A DNA stretch of 64,000 nucleotides from an uncultured Eubacteriales bacterium. GTDB taxonomy: Bacteria; Bacillota; Clostridia; Christensenellales; Aristaeellaceae. Position 1 is the first letter of the stretch. The number at the start of each line of letters is the position of its first letter. Shown here piece after piece: positions 41,576 through 51,043 of this stretch. The stretch covers positions 124,001 to 188,000 of the forward strand of contig OMZY01000003.1 in the NCBI GenBank assembly GCA_900315675.1, read 5' to 3'. The position numbers were made by a program, and so were the translations under genes. The notes under the pieces are model-generated. The model worked only from the letters and a program-made list of their open reading frames with translations. It was not told the DNA's origin and did no database searches.

Positions 41576-42310
41576 TTAAAGTATGGGATAATACACGTCC
41601 GCAGACAGGTCCTTGTTATATACCTCACAGGCTCTGTCGGCCAGGCTGATCCGGTTTTCCTCAGCGTATTTCCGGATGATTTCATGCGCCTTTCCGATCT
41701 TCGAAAAACCCCCGGTGAAATGCAGATGCAGGCATTTTGCTTCAGAGACCCTGGTCAGGGTTTTTCCGTCACCGCCGGAAACCGGCAGACAGGTCCGCAT
41801 GGAAAACTTCTCTTCACTGTTCAGGTTTTCATAGAGGACAAAATGGCTTCCCTGGGCGGAAAGTCCCTCCCGGGCTGCCTGCTCATACAGTTTGCCTACG
41901 GATATCCCCAGGTCTTCTTTTTCCACATTTTCATCAATATACAGGCAGGTTTTGCATTCAAACGGCCGGATGTCCGGAACGGCGTCACAGGCGGTTTCCT
42001 CTTCCTGCTCCCTGCCGGCGGCCAGCTCTTTGACAGCCTGAAGCTGCTCGTCCAGCTCCGTGATCCGGCCCCGGACGACCTCTTTTTCATCTGCTTTTCC
42101 TTCCAGCACCTGCCGGATTTCAAAGAGGGACAGGCCGATGCTCCGGAGTCTCCGGATCTTTTCCAGAACCGCGAGCTGTTCCTCCGCATAATAGTGATAA
42201 CCGTTTTCTTCGTTGATATAGGCCGGAACCAGCAGCCCTTCCTCATGATACAGGCGAAGGGCTTTTCTTCCTACTTTCCCGATTACGGCAAACTGACCTC
42301 TGGAATACAT
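41576..42310 (-). CDS. MerR family regulator with GyrI-like effector domain
   Basis: A 244-residue transcription factor. The N-terminal MerR helix-turn-helix reads MYSRGQFAVIGKVGRKALRL, then YHEEGLLVPAYINEENGYHY and a long coiled coil (IGLSLFEIRQVLEGKADEKE). The C-terminal 150 residues are a GyrI/BmrR-type ligand-binding domain, usually for hydrophobic or cationic compounds. Its ATG overlaps the creatininase stop as TGATG, so translation is coupled. Such regulators usually control their own operon and a transporter; the ligand is unknown. Confidence 0.88.
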   Translation of the reverse strand: MYSRGQFAVIGKVGRKALRLYHEEGLLVPAYINEENGYHYYAEEQLAVLEKIRRLRSIGLSLFEIRQVLEGKADEKEVVRGRITELDEQLQAVKELAAGREQEEETACDAVPDIRPFECKTCLYIDENVEKEDLGISVGKLYEQAAREGLSAQGSHFVLYENLNSEEKFSMRTCLPVSGGDGKTLTRVSEAKCLHLHFTGGFSKIGKAHEIIRKYAEENRISLADRACEVYNKDLSADVYYPIL

Positions 42311-43176
42311 CAGTCTTTCTCCTTTCTGCTTTTCGCTCTTCTGACTTTCCTGAGAAATCCGAGATGGAGCGGGAGAATGCTGTATAAAGCGTAGTGCGTA
42401 TACGGCGCATAGCCGCTTCTGCGGTAAAATTTTACTACCGCGTCGCAGAGAGAGGCAATACAATTCTCGTTCAGCTGCCGTCCCAGCGCTTCGGTCGCGA
42501 GGCGGGGCGTCCCGATATGCCCGTATTCACCCATGGCCGCCAGCTGCTTTTTCCGGAAGATCATGTCCCGGTCCGTGATCCGGGCGTCCGGCAGATCCCG
42601 GTAGCCTTCCCGGACAAGGGAGGGATCCATATCCAGCAGGCTGGCCGTTTCCACCCAGCCCGCGTGGTAATCATCCGGGTGCTCCGCCTGGAAGCTTTTC
42701 AGTTCCTCCGGCTCTTCGACACCGGCGCCCATAAAGATCGGCCCCATGGGGGCGATGACGCGGATTCCGTATTTCCGGTTGACCTTCCGGACGGCTTTCT
42801 CAACTGCAATCTGATGCTGCGGATCCGCATGGGACGCAATGACAACGATATGCTGAAATCCCATGCAGCACAGGCTTTCCAGTATTTCCCGGGCAACGGC
42901 ATACGTTGTCTTCATGGAAAAATGGATGGAGCCGTAGAATTCGTTCACTGACGCGGCGGCCACGGGAAAGGCCGGCAGGTAAAAGCATTCCGCGTCCAGC
43001 TCCTCTTCCGCCCGGGCCAGGGCGCCCCGGCTCCAGTGTTCTCCCTCCAGCAGATCGGTTGCCAGGGGAAGATGCCATCCGTGCTCCTCAATCGGCGCCA
43101 GCACAACGGAGACAATACTTTTATCCTTGTCCAGCGCCTTGATTTCCTTCCAGGTTAACAGGCTCAGATCCTTCAT
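42310..43176 (-). CDS. Creatininase family protein
   Basis: A 288-residue amidohydrolase-type metalloenzyme. The signature is VLAPIEEHGWHLPLATDLLE (about residues 28-47), carrying the Glu, His and Asp metal ligands, followed by GFQHIVVIASHADPQHQIA and HAGWVETASLL. Members include creatinine amidohydrolase, MftE-type mycofactocin peptidase and ArfB-type enzymes in deazaflavin synthesis, so the substrate cannot be read from sequence. The ATG at 43176 is seven bases after AAAGGAGG. It is coupled to a MerR regulator. Confidence 0.88.
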   Translation of the reverse strand: MKDLSLLTWKEIKALDKDKSIVSVVLAPIEEHGWHLPLATDLLEGEHWSRGALARAEEELDAECFYLPAFPVAAASVNEFYGSIHFSMKTTYAVAREILESLCCMGFQHIVVIASHADPQHQIAVEKAVRKVNRKYGIRVIAPMGPIFMGAGVEEPEELKSFQAEHPDDYHAGWVETASLLDMDPSLVREGYRDLPDARITDRDMIFRKKQLAAMGEYGHIGTPRLATEALGRQLNENCIASLCDAVVKFYRRSGYAPYTHYALYSILPLHLGFLRKVRRAKSRKEKD

Positions 43177-43351
43177 AATCCGTCCTCCTTTCATTTACGG
43201 GGCAAAGCATAAACCTGGCCGCAACGGCCAGGTCAATACCCCGGGAAAGAAAAAATGCGGGAAGGACCCTGCGGTTTTTCTGAAATAAAACGGCAGGGTG
43301 CGTCGTTCTATTATCAGAACGGAAAGAGACGAAGGAACAGGACAGGGGGCG

Positions 43352-44725
43352 ATGAAAGTGCGGAAACCGTTCAGGAGGATGATATGTGCCATACTGGCTG
43401 CTTTCCTGCTGCTTTCCGCCCTGCCGGCCCCGGCGGAGGGAACGGATATCAAAGCTCTGCAGGAGCGGCTGATTGCCCTTGGATTTGAAATCGGCAAGGC
43501 GGACGGAATTCCCGGAAAGAAAACCACCGCGGCCATCCTACAGGCCCAGACGATTCTGGCGGAGGCGGGGATGGACGTGCAGCCCACCGGCATCCCGGAC
43601 GCGAAGACGGCGCAGCTGATCCTGCAGGAGCAAAACAGCGGGCTGCTGCGGACCCTGCAGAAGGGCAGCTGGGGAAGCCGGGTAAAGGAAGTCCAGCAGC
43701 AGCTGATCGGCCTGAACCTGCTGAAGGATAAGGCGGACGGGCAGTATGGCGGAAACACGGAAAACGCGGTGAAGGCTTTTGAGGAGCATATGGCAGCGCG
43801 GGAGCCGGAGAAGATTCAGCCGGACGGAAAACTGTCGGAAGCGGAATATCTGCTGCTGACGGGTGATCTGAAGGACTTCGGCTTTGAGGCGCCGCTCTGC
43901 TTTGACGACGCGCAGCCGGAAACGCTGACGGGCGCATACCTTTACGCTGAAAAAGCCTGCCTGATCAACGCCTCCACCGGGGAAGTGCTGCTGGAAAAGG
44001 CGGCGGATGAACCGGCGGAGCCGGCCAGCACAACGAAGATCATGACGCTGCTGACCGCGCTGGAACTGTGCGATCCGGAGAAAAAAGTGGTCATCCCGGA
44101 GGCGGCGAAGGAGGTCCCGAAGGACAGCACCCTTGTGCCGGTCACACCGGGGGAAACCATGGTGATGCGGGATCTGCTCTACGGTATGATGATCCGCTCC
44201 GGCAATGACGCGGCCAACGCGGTGGCGGTGCTCTGCTCCGGAAGCCCGGAGGCCTTTGCGGAAAAGATGAATGCGACAGCGGAGAAACTGGGAATGAAGC
44301 ATTCCCGCTTTGTGAATCCCCACGGTTATACGGCGGCCGGGCATTACACCACCGCGCGGGACCTGGTGACGGCAGCCCGTTACGGCCTGACGCAGCCCCT
44401 GTTCCGCGAGATTGTGACCTGCCTGAAATACACCCTGCCGGCAACAGAAAAAAGGGGAGAACTGCCGGTTACCGTGAAATGGGAACTCTTCAACCCCCTG
44501 TCCCAGTACTATATTCCCCATGCGGCGGGCGTGAAGAGCGGCTATACCTCCACCGCCGGATTCTGCTATGTGGGCGCTTACCAGGAGAACGGCGTGACCC
44601 TGATCGCCGCCGTCATGGGCGGCCAGACCCGGAACATGGCCTGGACTGACCTGAAGAGGCTGTTTGCCTACGGCATGGCAAAAGAGACTCCGGATGCAGA
44701 CGAGGATGACCCCCCTCAGGGATAA
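43352..44725 (+). CDS. D-alanyl-D-alanine carboxypeptidase with two peptidoglycan-binding domains
   Basis: A 457-residue exported penicillin-binding-type enzyme that trims the terminal D-Ala of cell-wall peptides. The signal peptide comes first (MICAILAAFLLLSALPAPAE). Two PG_binding_1 repeats follow (IKALQERLIALGFEIGKADG and VKEVQQQLIGLNLLKDKADG). The peptidase S11 domain has Ser226-T-T-Lys229, SGN at 283-285 and KSG at 395-397 (family KTG). The ATG at 43352 is chosen because it gives a short basic n-region; the ribosome binding site is weak (GGGGG). It stands alone with a terminator. Confidence 0.93.
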   Translation: MKVRKPFRRMICAILAAFLLLSALPAPAEGTDIKALQERLIALGFEIGKADGIPGKKTTAAILQAQTILAEAGMDVQPTGIPDAKTAQLILQEQNSGLLRTLQKGSWGSRVKEVQQQLIGLNLLKDKADGQYGGNTENAVKAFEEHMAAREPEKIQPDGKLSEAEYLLLTGDLKDFGFEAPLCFDDAQPETLTGAYLYAEKACLINASTGEVLLEKAADEPAEPASTTKIMTLLTALELCDPEKKVVIPEAAKEVPKDSTLVPVTPGETMVMRDLLYGMMIRSGNDAANAVAVLCSGSPEAFAEKMNATAEKLGMKHSRFVNPHGYTAAGHYTTARDLVTAARYGLTQPLFREIVTCLKYTLPATEKRGELPVTVKWELFNPLSQYYIPHAAGVKSGYTSTAGFCYVGAYQENGVTLIAAVMGGQTRNMAWTDLKRLFAYGMAKETPDADEDDPPQG

Positions 44726-44748
44726 ATGATGAGCGATCATACAGCAAA

Positions 44749-44776
44749 GGCGCGGATCCAACGATCCGCGCCGTTC
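44749..44776 (+). terminator. Terminator of the D,D-carboxypeptidase gene
   Basis: GGCGCGGATC / GATCCGCGCC, loop CAAC, then GTTCTT. Confidence 0.75.
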
Positions 44777-44827
44777 TTGTATGATGAAACCGGCCTTCAA
44801 CCGGTATATTTGATATGAGCTATATCC

Positions 44828-44986
44828 TTACAGGAAGAAGCTGATCGCGTCCCATATGGCGGAGATGATGCCGCCGATGGTTCTCTCCTTGCGCTTCTCA
44901 GCTTTCTGAAACTCTGCGAATTCCTCATCGGTGAGGGGCTTGCAGTCCGTGTCTTCGGGAGTCAGTTCATCCTTGCTGCTGTCCAT
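44828..44986 (-). CDS. Small acidic/amphipathic protein, 52 residues
   Basis: MDSSKDELTPEDTDCKPLTD starts the protein after a clear GGAGGAAAG; a charged helix follows (EEFAEFQKAEKRKERTIG), then a hydrophobic end GIISAIWDAISFFL that could insert into the membrane. It lies 43 bp downstream of the SH3 protein gene and is probably in its transcript. I do not recognise a family. Confidence 0.7.
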   Translation of the reverse strand: MDSSKDELTPEDTDCKPLTDEEFAEFQKAEKRKERTIGGIISAIWDAISFFL

Positions 44987-45029
44987 ATGCTTTCCTCCTG
45001 CTGCAGGAGACAATGGGTCATTGTTCTTC

Positions 45030-45584
45030 TCAGTTCTTCTGGATGTAGTCGTTGGCCACATAGCCGGTTTTGCGGGTCTGCAGGTCCACAACCTTGCTCC
45101 AGACCTTGCCGCGGGCAATCACCTGCAGCTGATCTCCGGCGGTCAGCCGGCGGATGGCCTTGGAGGTCTTGTTGGGCTTCTCGCGCAGGCCGACGCTGCT
45201 GTTATCCTTGGTGCCGCGGGCTTTCGCGGTAACCAGGTAGGGGTTCTTCACGGTCTTGAAGTCATCGTCCCGCTCGGTGATTTCATATTTGCCGGGCTTC
45301 TGGCTGACCAGGAACTTCGCCTGCACATAACCGGAGAAGTGGTAGTCGCTGATGGCAACCCAGCCGTTTCCGCAGCTGTAGTCCACATGCACTTTGGTGC
45401 CGCAGTCCAGCCGGACGATGATGCCGCTGTCAGTGCTGGGAGTTTCCCGGACGTTCAGGCGCTTTCCGTTTTCGCAGTTGACCCACATGTCCATTCCGCC
45501 GGCTTCTTCCGCAGAGGCGAAGGCGGGGATCATCAGGGCAAGAACGGTCATCAGGACCAGGGCGAAGCTGAGAATCTTTTTCAT
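45030..45584 (-). CDS. Secreted protein with two bacterial SH3 domains
   Basis: A 184-residue exported protein. The signal peptide is MKKILSFALVLMTVLALMIP followed by AFASAEE. Two SH3b domains follow: one with KRLNVRETPSTDSGIIVRLD (about residues 40-90), one with VGLREKPNKTSKAIRRLTAG (about 130-184). SH3b modules usually bind peptidoglycan. No enzyme domain is attached. The ATG is preceded by AAGGAAGG. It heads a two-gene unit with the 52-residue protein. Confidence 0.88.
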   Translation of the reverse strand: MKKILSFALVLMTVLALMIPAFASAEEAGGMDMWVNCENGKRLNVRETPSTDSGIIVRLDCGTKVHVDYSCGNGWVAISDYHFSGYVQAKFLVSQKPGKYEITERDDDFKTVKNPYLVTAKARGTKDNSSVGLREKPNKTSKAIRRLTAGDQLQVIARGKVWSKVVDLQTRKTGYVANDYIQKN

Positions 45585-45839
45585 GGGGTTTCCTTCCTTT
45601 CAGCGCCGTATCAGGCGGGACTTTCTTTTCTTCAGCCGGCGGTTATCATCGCAGGCACCTATTCATACGCATCACCGGAACCGGATGGCAGTAATGAGTA
45701 TTATTATTATCAAACAAATTGGGGAGGGCAGGGGAAAATATCGGCGGACGGCCTTTTATCCTCAGCCTTTTTGCTGTAGAATGGATTTATCAGAAAAGAT
45801 GTATATCAACAGCAGAAACTCCCTTCGGAGGTGGAAAGA

Positions 45840-46958
45840 ATGTCGGATTACTTCGGAAAGGATACACCCAAGCTGGGTTTCGGCCTGATGCGCCTGCCCC
45901 GGAAAGGTCTGGGTATCGATGTGGAACAGGTGAAGCAGATGGTGGATCTGTTCCTGGAATCCGGATTTACCTATTTTGATACCGCCTATGTCTACCTGGG
46001 ATCGGAAAATGCCGCCCGCAAGGCGCTGGTGGAACGCTATCCCCGGGAAAGCTACACCCTGGCCACCAAGATCAACGCCGCTATGGCGCCTACGGAAAAG
46101 GCCGCGAAACAGCAGTTTCAGACCAGCCTGAAGCGCACCGGCGCGGAGTACTTTGATTACTACCTGCTCCATGCCCTGATGGAAAACAACTATACCCGGT
46201 ATGATAAGTTCCACCTGTGGGACTTTGCCCAGGAGCAGAAAGCCAAGGGACTGATCAAGCACGTGGGCTTTTCATTCCACGCGGGACCGGAACTCCTGGA
46301 CAAACTCCTGACTGCCCACCCGGAGGTGGATTTCATCCAGCTGCAGATCAACTACGCGGACTGGGAGAATCCTTCTGTGGCCTCCCGGGCAAACTATGAG
46401 GTGGCCCGGAAACACGGCGTATCCGTCACCGTCATGGAGCCGGTGAAGGGCGGCACCCTGGCCAACCCGCCGAAGGAAGTGAAGGAACTCTTCCGGGCTT
46501 ACCACCCGGACATGTCCTGCGCCTCCTGGGCCATCCGCTTTGTGGCTTCCCTGGACGGGATCATTACCGTCTTGTCCGGTATGTCCAACATGGAGCAGAT
46601 GCGGGATAACCTCTCCTATATGAAAAACTTCCAGCCCCTGAACGAAGAGGAACAGCATATTATCCAGCAGGCCCAGCGGATCCTGGGCAAATCCTCCACC
46701 ATCCCCTGCACCTCCTGCCATTACTGCACGGAAGGCTGTCCGAAGGGCATCCTGATTCCCGATATCTTTGCCGCCATGAACAAACAGCTGGGCAACGGCC
46801 AGATGCAGGAAGCCAGGGACGCCTATAACGCCGCGGCCCAGCCCGGGCACAAAGCCTCTGACTGTATCACCTGCAGGCAGTGCGAAAAAGCCTGTCCCCA
46901 GCATATCCCAATCACGGATAATCTGAAGAAGGCAGCGGAGATGTTTGAGGAATCATAA
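45840..46958 (+). CDS. Aldo/keto reductase with C-terminal 4Fe-4S clusters
   Basis: A 372-residue oxidoreductase. The AKR barrel shows KLGFGLMRLP, FDTAYVYLGSE (Asp/Tyr), LATKIN (Lys) and DYYLLHAL (His). The C-terminal 100 residues carry two ferredoxin-type clusters, CTSCHYCTEGCPKGI and CITCRQCEKACPQHI. Such AKR-ferredoxin proteins are common in anaerobes, with unknown physiological partners. The ATG at 45840 is eight bases after GGAGG. It is a monocistronic gene. Confidence 0.92.
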   Translation: MSDYFGKDTPKLGFGLMRLPRKGLGIDVEQVKQMVDLFLESGFTYFDTAYVYLGSENAARKALVERYPRESYTLATKINAAMAPTEKAAKQQFQTSLKRTGAEYFDYYLLHALMENNYTRYDKFHLWDFAQEQKAKGLIKHVGFSFHAGPELLDKLLTAHPEVDFIQLQINYADWENPSVASRANYEVARKHGVSVTVMEPVKGGTLANPPKEVKELFRAYHPDMSCASWAIRFVASLDGIITVLSGMSNMEQMRDNLSYMKNFQPLNEEEQHIIQQAQRILGKSSTIPCTSCHYCTEGCPKGILIPDIFAAMNKQLGNGQMQEARDAYNAAAQPGHKASDCITCRQCEKACPQHIPITDNLKKAAEMFEES

Positions 46959-47014
46959 AATTGATTTGCTGTTTCTGTACCCCGGCGGGCCTTTCCGGTG
47001 AGCACTCTGTGCCT

Positions 47015-47170
47015 GCGGCGGTTTGCCGCAGGGTTGAAAAGGTACCTTGCTCTGTACAGTATAATTATAATATCCTTTATATAGTATTATTATATATTAT
47101 ATATATAGGATAAAGCGGCGGATTGCCGCAGGTTGCCGCCAATTGCCGCAAAACGCGGCATGAATTGCCC
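47015..47170. repeat. AT-rich core between 18-bp GC-rich direct repeats, plus TTGCCGC iterations
   Basis: GCGGCGGTTTGCCGCAGG at 47,015-47,032 recurs with one change at 47,115-47,132, exactly 100 bp apart. Between them is a very AT-rich stretch with an imperfect hairpin (TATCCTTTATATA ... TATATATAGGATA). After the second copy TTGCCGC repeats several times up to about 47,170. The remaining gap to 47,363 shows no gene or clear promoter. Confidence 0.6.
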
Positions 47171-47363
47171 CGCCAGGTTTCCAAAGCGCACACTCACAAT
47201 TCATATATTATTCACATACTCATAAGCTACAGATAAGGTTGGCGGTTTATGATGTCATTGTCAAAGGGAGACGCGGCCGGCTCCCGCCAACGACGAACAT
47301 CATCCCGCCGGGAAACCGGCAGTGATGTTTTGAATATAGATGTTTACACCCATCCCTTTCTTG

Positions 47364-47391
47364 CGGTGCTGCACCATGCAGCACCGTCTTT
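47364..47391 (+). terminator. Orphan terminator-like hairpin
   Basis: CGGTGCTGCA / TGCAGCACCG with loop CCA, then TCTTTTT. No plus-strand gene lies directly upstream; it may end read-through from the reductase gene 400 bp away. Confidence 0.6.
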
Positions 47392-47412
47392 TTGTTCCGA
47401 ACCTGCGAAAAA

Positions 47413-47436
47413 GGGACCGCCCTTGCGGGCAGTCCC
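47413..47436 (-). terminator. Terminator of the M16C peptidase gene (copy 2)
   Basis: GGGACCGCCC / GGGCAGTCCC (one mismatch) with loop TTGC; on the minus strand TTTTTC follows directly. Confidence 0.85.
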
Positions 47437-47455
47437 TGGGTATACCTGGGTTATC

Positions 47456-50400
47456 TTATTTGCCGGTGAGCTGGGCGAACAGCGCGGCCAGTTCGGCACG
47501 GGTGACGGTTGTATCGGGTGCTCCGGAGTTGCCGGGGACGCCCAGGGCGGTCAGGACGGTTCCGAGGAGGCCTTCCGTCAGTTCAGTGTTCAGATCCAGA
47601 TCCGCGGGGATCAGGCCGTTGGCGCTCAGGGCTGCCTTGCAGGCTTCCGGATCATTGGCTCCGCCGCCGATCAGCATATACAGTCCGCCGAGAAAATCGC
47701 CTGCGGTGGCGGGTTCATCCGGCGCGAAGAGGCCTTCTTCCTTCGGCTGCATCAGGCCGCCGGCAAAGGCGGCGTAGATTGCGTCGTGAAGTTCACTGTC
47801 TTCCGCTACGTCGGAGAAGGAAACCTTGGACAGGTCATCCGTATGGAAGGGATTCAGGATCGCGTCATACAGATCGCTGTTGGCCTGCAGGGCACCGATG
47901 GGGCCGGCAGTGCCGCGGGCGCCTTTTTCCGCCAGCAGTGCATAAGCTGCCGCAGCATTTTTCACGGTTTCAGGCGTTACGCTCTTATAGGCGCGCATCT
48001 TCTGCAGCGTTTCGTCCTCGGGACGTCCCTGCAGGACCGCGTTGAGCTTATAGATGGCTTCCATCAGTTCGCCGGCAGGCGTCGCGATGGCGGAATACTG
48101 GCGCATGATATAGCCGTTGATCTGGTCCTGGGTCAGTTCCATGGAGGCCAGCTTTTCCGGGATGGAGTCATACAGGTCAAAGGTGGCCTTTACGTTGGGA
48201 TCCCGATAGGAGTAGATCATCAGGCCGGTGTCGCCGTTCATGCCGCAGGAGACGCTGTAGGCGCCCAGTTGGTCCCGCAGGATGGGAATCAGCACCTGGT
48301 CGGAGATGACCGAACCGATGACGTCAAAGGCATAATCCGGTTCAATGCCGAGCTCCCGGAAGGAAGCGGTCAGGCAGTTGTACTGGATGTTGCCGTCTAC
48401 GGAAAGACCTTCCTTCCTGTCGGCTGCCGGCAGGTTATAGGCGGGATACTCCCGCTTTTCATCGGGGAGATCCGCGAAGAAAGCATCCGCCAGAGGCGCG
48501 TTGAGCGCGATGGAGTCCTCATTGCCGGCATAGATGGCCATGGCTCCGCTGCGGTTGGCCAGGAAAGACTGGACCGCCTGCAGGCGGGCGACAACCGCTT
48601 CCGGTTCTGCTGCCATCTGCTGCTCCACGCTTTCCAGGAAGGCGTAATAGGGGGTGTAGTTCAGGTAGTCCTGCAGCCTGGACTGGGGATCGTCAATCCC
48701 CGCCTGGCGGGTGGTAACCACCATAAAGGGAGCAGCGGAAATGGTGCTGCGGACGCTGGACTTCAGGGCTGAAATCTTTTCGGTAAGCGCCGGGATGTCC
48801 GTGAACTGCGTATGGAACAGGGTTTCCTTCACCAGGTCATAGCCGGCGGCCAGGTCCTTGTCCAAGGCAATCCACTCGGCAGCCAGGTAAGCGGTAACGT
48901 CGTTCCTGTCAGCTGTATCGAAAGACATGATTTTGTAGCTTCCGCCCGTCAGATAACGGCCCATGAGCAGGGCCAGCTCTTCCTTAGTATGGGCGTCGGT
49001 GTCCAGCTGACCCAGCAGTTGGGAGAAAAGACGCGCATACTGCAGGTCTTCCTGGGAGAGCCCGCGGACGTCCAGGAACAGGTCGATCAGTCCGACTTCG
49101 TCCACGTTGGCGGTCATGTTCATCCGGCGGACGCCGTCGGCGCCGGTTTCATCCGTATACCGGATTTCGCGGACTTCTTCGGGAAGGTCAGCCACGGTGA
49201 CAGCCGTCAGGGAGGCGACCATTTCAGAGGTGTCTTCCTCTGCGGGTTTCGTGTTGGTGGCGTCGATGATGGCCTGCTTTTCCTCTTCCGTCATGCCGGC
49301 TTTGATCTCCGCCAGCTTTTCGGCCAGGGCAGCGTCCTGCTTTTCCTTCAGGCCGGGTTCGGGATAGGTGGTGGTCAGGGTATACAGTGCCGGATCTGCC
49401 AGCCATTTTTCAATAGCGGCAGTGAGGAGGCCCTTGTCGTTTTCCTCCTGGATATGGGCCTGGGCTTCCATCTTTTCGCAGTATTCAAAGGGATTGCCGG
49501 TCTGGGCATAGCTGTCGCAGATTTCACCGACGACGCCCTGGATCGGGCTGCCGCCTTCCATGATCAGCTTACCGGTCAGCAGCTGGCGGGTCGCGGTCGC
49601 GTCCACCTGCACAGGATCAAAACCGTCCTGCACAATCTGCTTCAGGGAGTCATTGACGATCTTCCGGAATGTTTCCGCGTCATCCTTGTTGACGTTGTTT
49701 GCCGTAAAAAGCACCGCGTCATCGGGTCCGGCGGGTTCACGGGAGCAGGTGAAGCTTCCGGCAGGGAAGGCTTTTTTCAGGTTTTCCATCAGGGGAGAAC
49801 CGGTGGTGATCAGCATGAGATCCGCGTGATCCACGATCCGCTGCTCTTCCTTGTTTTCCCTCAGGCCGGGGCAGAGGATATAGTAATTGACGGTGGACTG
49901 ATTGGTGGTATCCGTGCCTTCCGCCACCGCGTAGGGAACGCTGGTGACCACGGGCTCCGTGATCCGGGTATAGCCGCTGTCGGTGAAGGAGAAGTCCTGC
50001 TTTTCATAGGGAGCGAAGGCTTCATTCAGCAGCTTCAGGAAAGCGGTGTAATCCTCAAAGGAGCCGTACAGGAAAGCAAGGCAGTTGGACGGATGATAGA
50101 ACCGGTTGTGGTATTCCTTCAGGGAATCCCAGGTCATGTCCGGAATGTATCGGGGAATGCCGCCGGAGTTATAAGCCGCCACGGAACCGGGGAAGGTGGC
50201 AGTTCTCGCGTTGTCAGTGGCGCTTCTCTGCAGCGTAAGGGCACCGGTCATTTCGCTGTACACGGTACCATTCAGCGTCAGGGGGCTGTCCATGTCCGCC
50301 ATTTCGTACCGCCAGGCTTCCGTACGGTAGATGCTTTCATCCGTCATGATCATCGGATGCAGGCAGGAGTCTGTATACAGATCCGCCATGGCAAGCAGCT

Positions 50401-50851
50401 GCGCTTCGGAAAGGGAACCCACCGGATAACTGGTCATATAGTCGGCGGTATAGGCGTTCACGAAGGTGGTATAGGACTGATAAAGAAGGTTGAAAAACAG
50501 GGATTTGCTGGGATACTTCTCCGAGCCCGACAGGGTACTGTGTTCAAACACATGGGGCAGGCCGGTGTTGTCGATCGGCCGGGTCAGGAAGGTCAGCTGG
50601 AAGGCGCGGTTGGTATCTTCATTGGCGATGTAAAGAAGCTTCGCACCTGTCTTCTGATGCTCAAAGGACACCAGGGTCGCGCCGATCATGTCAAAGGGAC
50701 GAATTTCTTTCGCTTCGAAACCTTCGACCACATCGCCCACGGCGGGCAGGCCGGCCGCTTCGGCAGCGTCTGCCGGAGCCGGTTCCGCCAGGGCGGGCAG
50801 CGTGCTGACTGCCAGCGCCAGTACAAGGAACAGGGACAGTATTCGTTTCAT
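47456..50851 (-). CDS. Secreted M16C (PreP-like) metallopeptidase with SLH-like C-terminus, copy 2
   Basis: A 1131-residue paralogue of the protein at 37.8-41.2 kb, exactly the same length and alignable throughout. The signal peptide is MKRILSLFLVLALAVSTLPA followed by LAEP. The zinc motif is again LPHVFEHSTLSGS (His100, Glu103, His104), with Glu200 in GTVYSEMTGAL. The SLH-like tail reads SFSDVAEDSELHDAIYAAFA, GLFAPDEPATAGDFLGGLYM and VTRAELAALFAQLTGK. The ATG at 50851 follows GGAGG. The most different regions lie in the second M16 half, so the two copies may differ in substrate. It is a separate transcription unit, 6 kb away on the same strand. Confidence 0.9.
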   Translation of the reverse strand: MKRILSLFLVLALAVSTLPALAEPAPADAAEAAGLPAVGDVVEGFEAKEIRPFDMIGATLVSFEHQKTGAKLLYIANEDTNRAFQLTFLTRPIDNTGLPHVFEHSTLSGSEKYPSKSLFFNLLYQSYTTFVNAYTADYMTSYPVGSLSEAQLLAMADLYTDSCLHPMIMTDESIYRTEAWRYEMADMDSPLTLNGTVYSEMTGALTLQRSATDNARTATFPGSVAAYNSGGIPRYIPDMTWDSLKEYHNRFYHPSNCLAFLYGSFEDYTAFLKLLNEAFAPYEKQDFSFTDSGYTRITEPVVTSVPYAVAEGTDTTNQSTVNYYILCPGLRENKEEQRIVDHADLMLITTGSPLMENLKKAFPAGSFTCSREPAGPDDAVLFTANNVNKDDAETFRKIVNDSLKQIVQDGFDPVQVDATATRQLLTGKLIMEGGSPIQGVVGEICDSYAQTGNPFEYCEKMEAQAHIQEENDKGLLTAAIEKWLADPALYTLTTTYPEPGLKEKQDAALAEKLAEIKAGMTEEEKQAIIDATNTKPAEEDTSEMVASLTAVTVADLPEEVREIRYTDETGADGVRRMNMTANVDEVGLIDLFLDVRGLSQEDLQYARLFSQLLGQLDTDAHTKEELALLMGRYLTGGSYKIMSFDTADRNDVTAYLAAEWIALDKDLAAGYDLVKETLFHTQFTDIPALTEKISALKSSVRSTISAAPFMVVTTRQAGIDDPQSRLQDYLNYTPYYAFLESVEQQMAAEPEAVVARLQAVQSFLANRSGAMAIYAGNEDSIALNAPLADAFFADLPDEKREYPAYNLPAADRKEGLSVDGNIQYNCLTASFRELGIEPDYAFDVIGSVISDQVLIPILRDQLGAYSVSCGMNGDTGLMIYSYRDPNVKATFDLYDSIPEKLASMELTQDQINGYIMRQYSAIATPAGELMEAIYKLNAVLQGRPEDETLQKMRAYKSVTPETVKNAAAAYALLAEKGARGTAGPIGALQANSDLYDAILNPFHTDDLSKVSFSDVAEDSELHDAIYAAFAGGLMQPKEEGLFAPDEPATAGDFLGGLYMLIGGGANDPEACKAALSANGLIPADLDLNTELTEGLLGTVLTALGVPGNSGAPDTTVTRAELAALFAQLTGK

Positions 50852-51043
50852 CTTTCTTCCTCCGTTTTGTTTTTCCGTTTTCCCGGATGCGGGAAAACGG
50901 TTATACGAAGACAGCTGATCTTCCTCCGGCCGGAAGCCGGAAGAGAAACCAGATGCCGACGAATCTTTCATTGGTTTTTCGGGAAGATATGTCAGGGCAG
51001 GTCTTCTCGAATAGTTATCGGAACAGCGACGATCGCAGCATTC

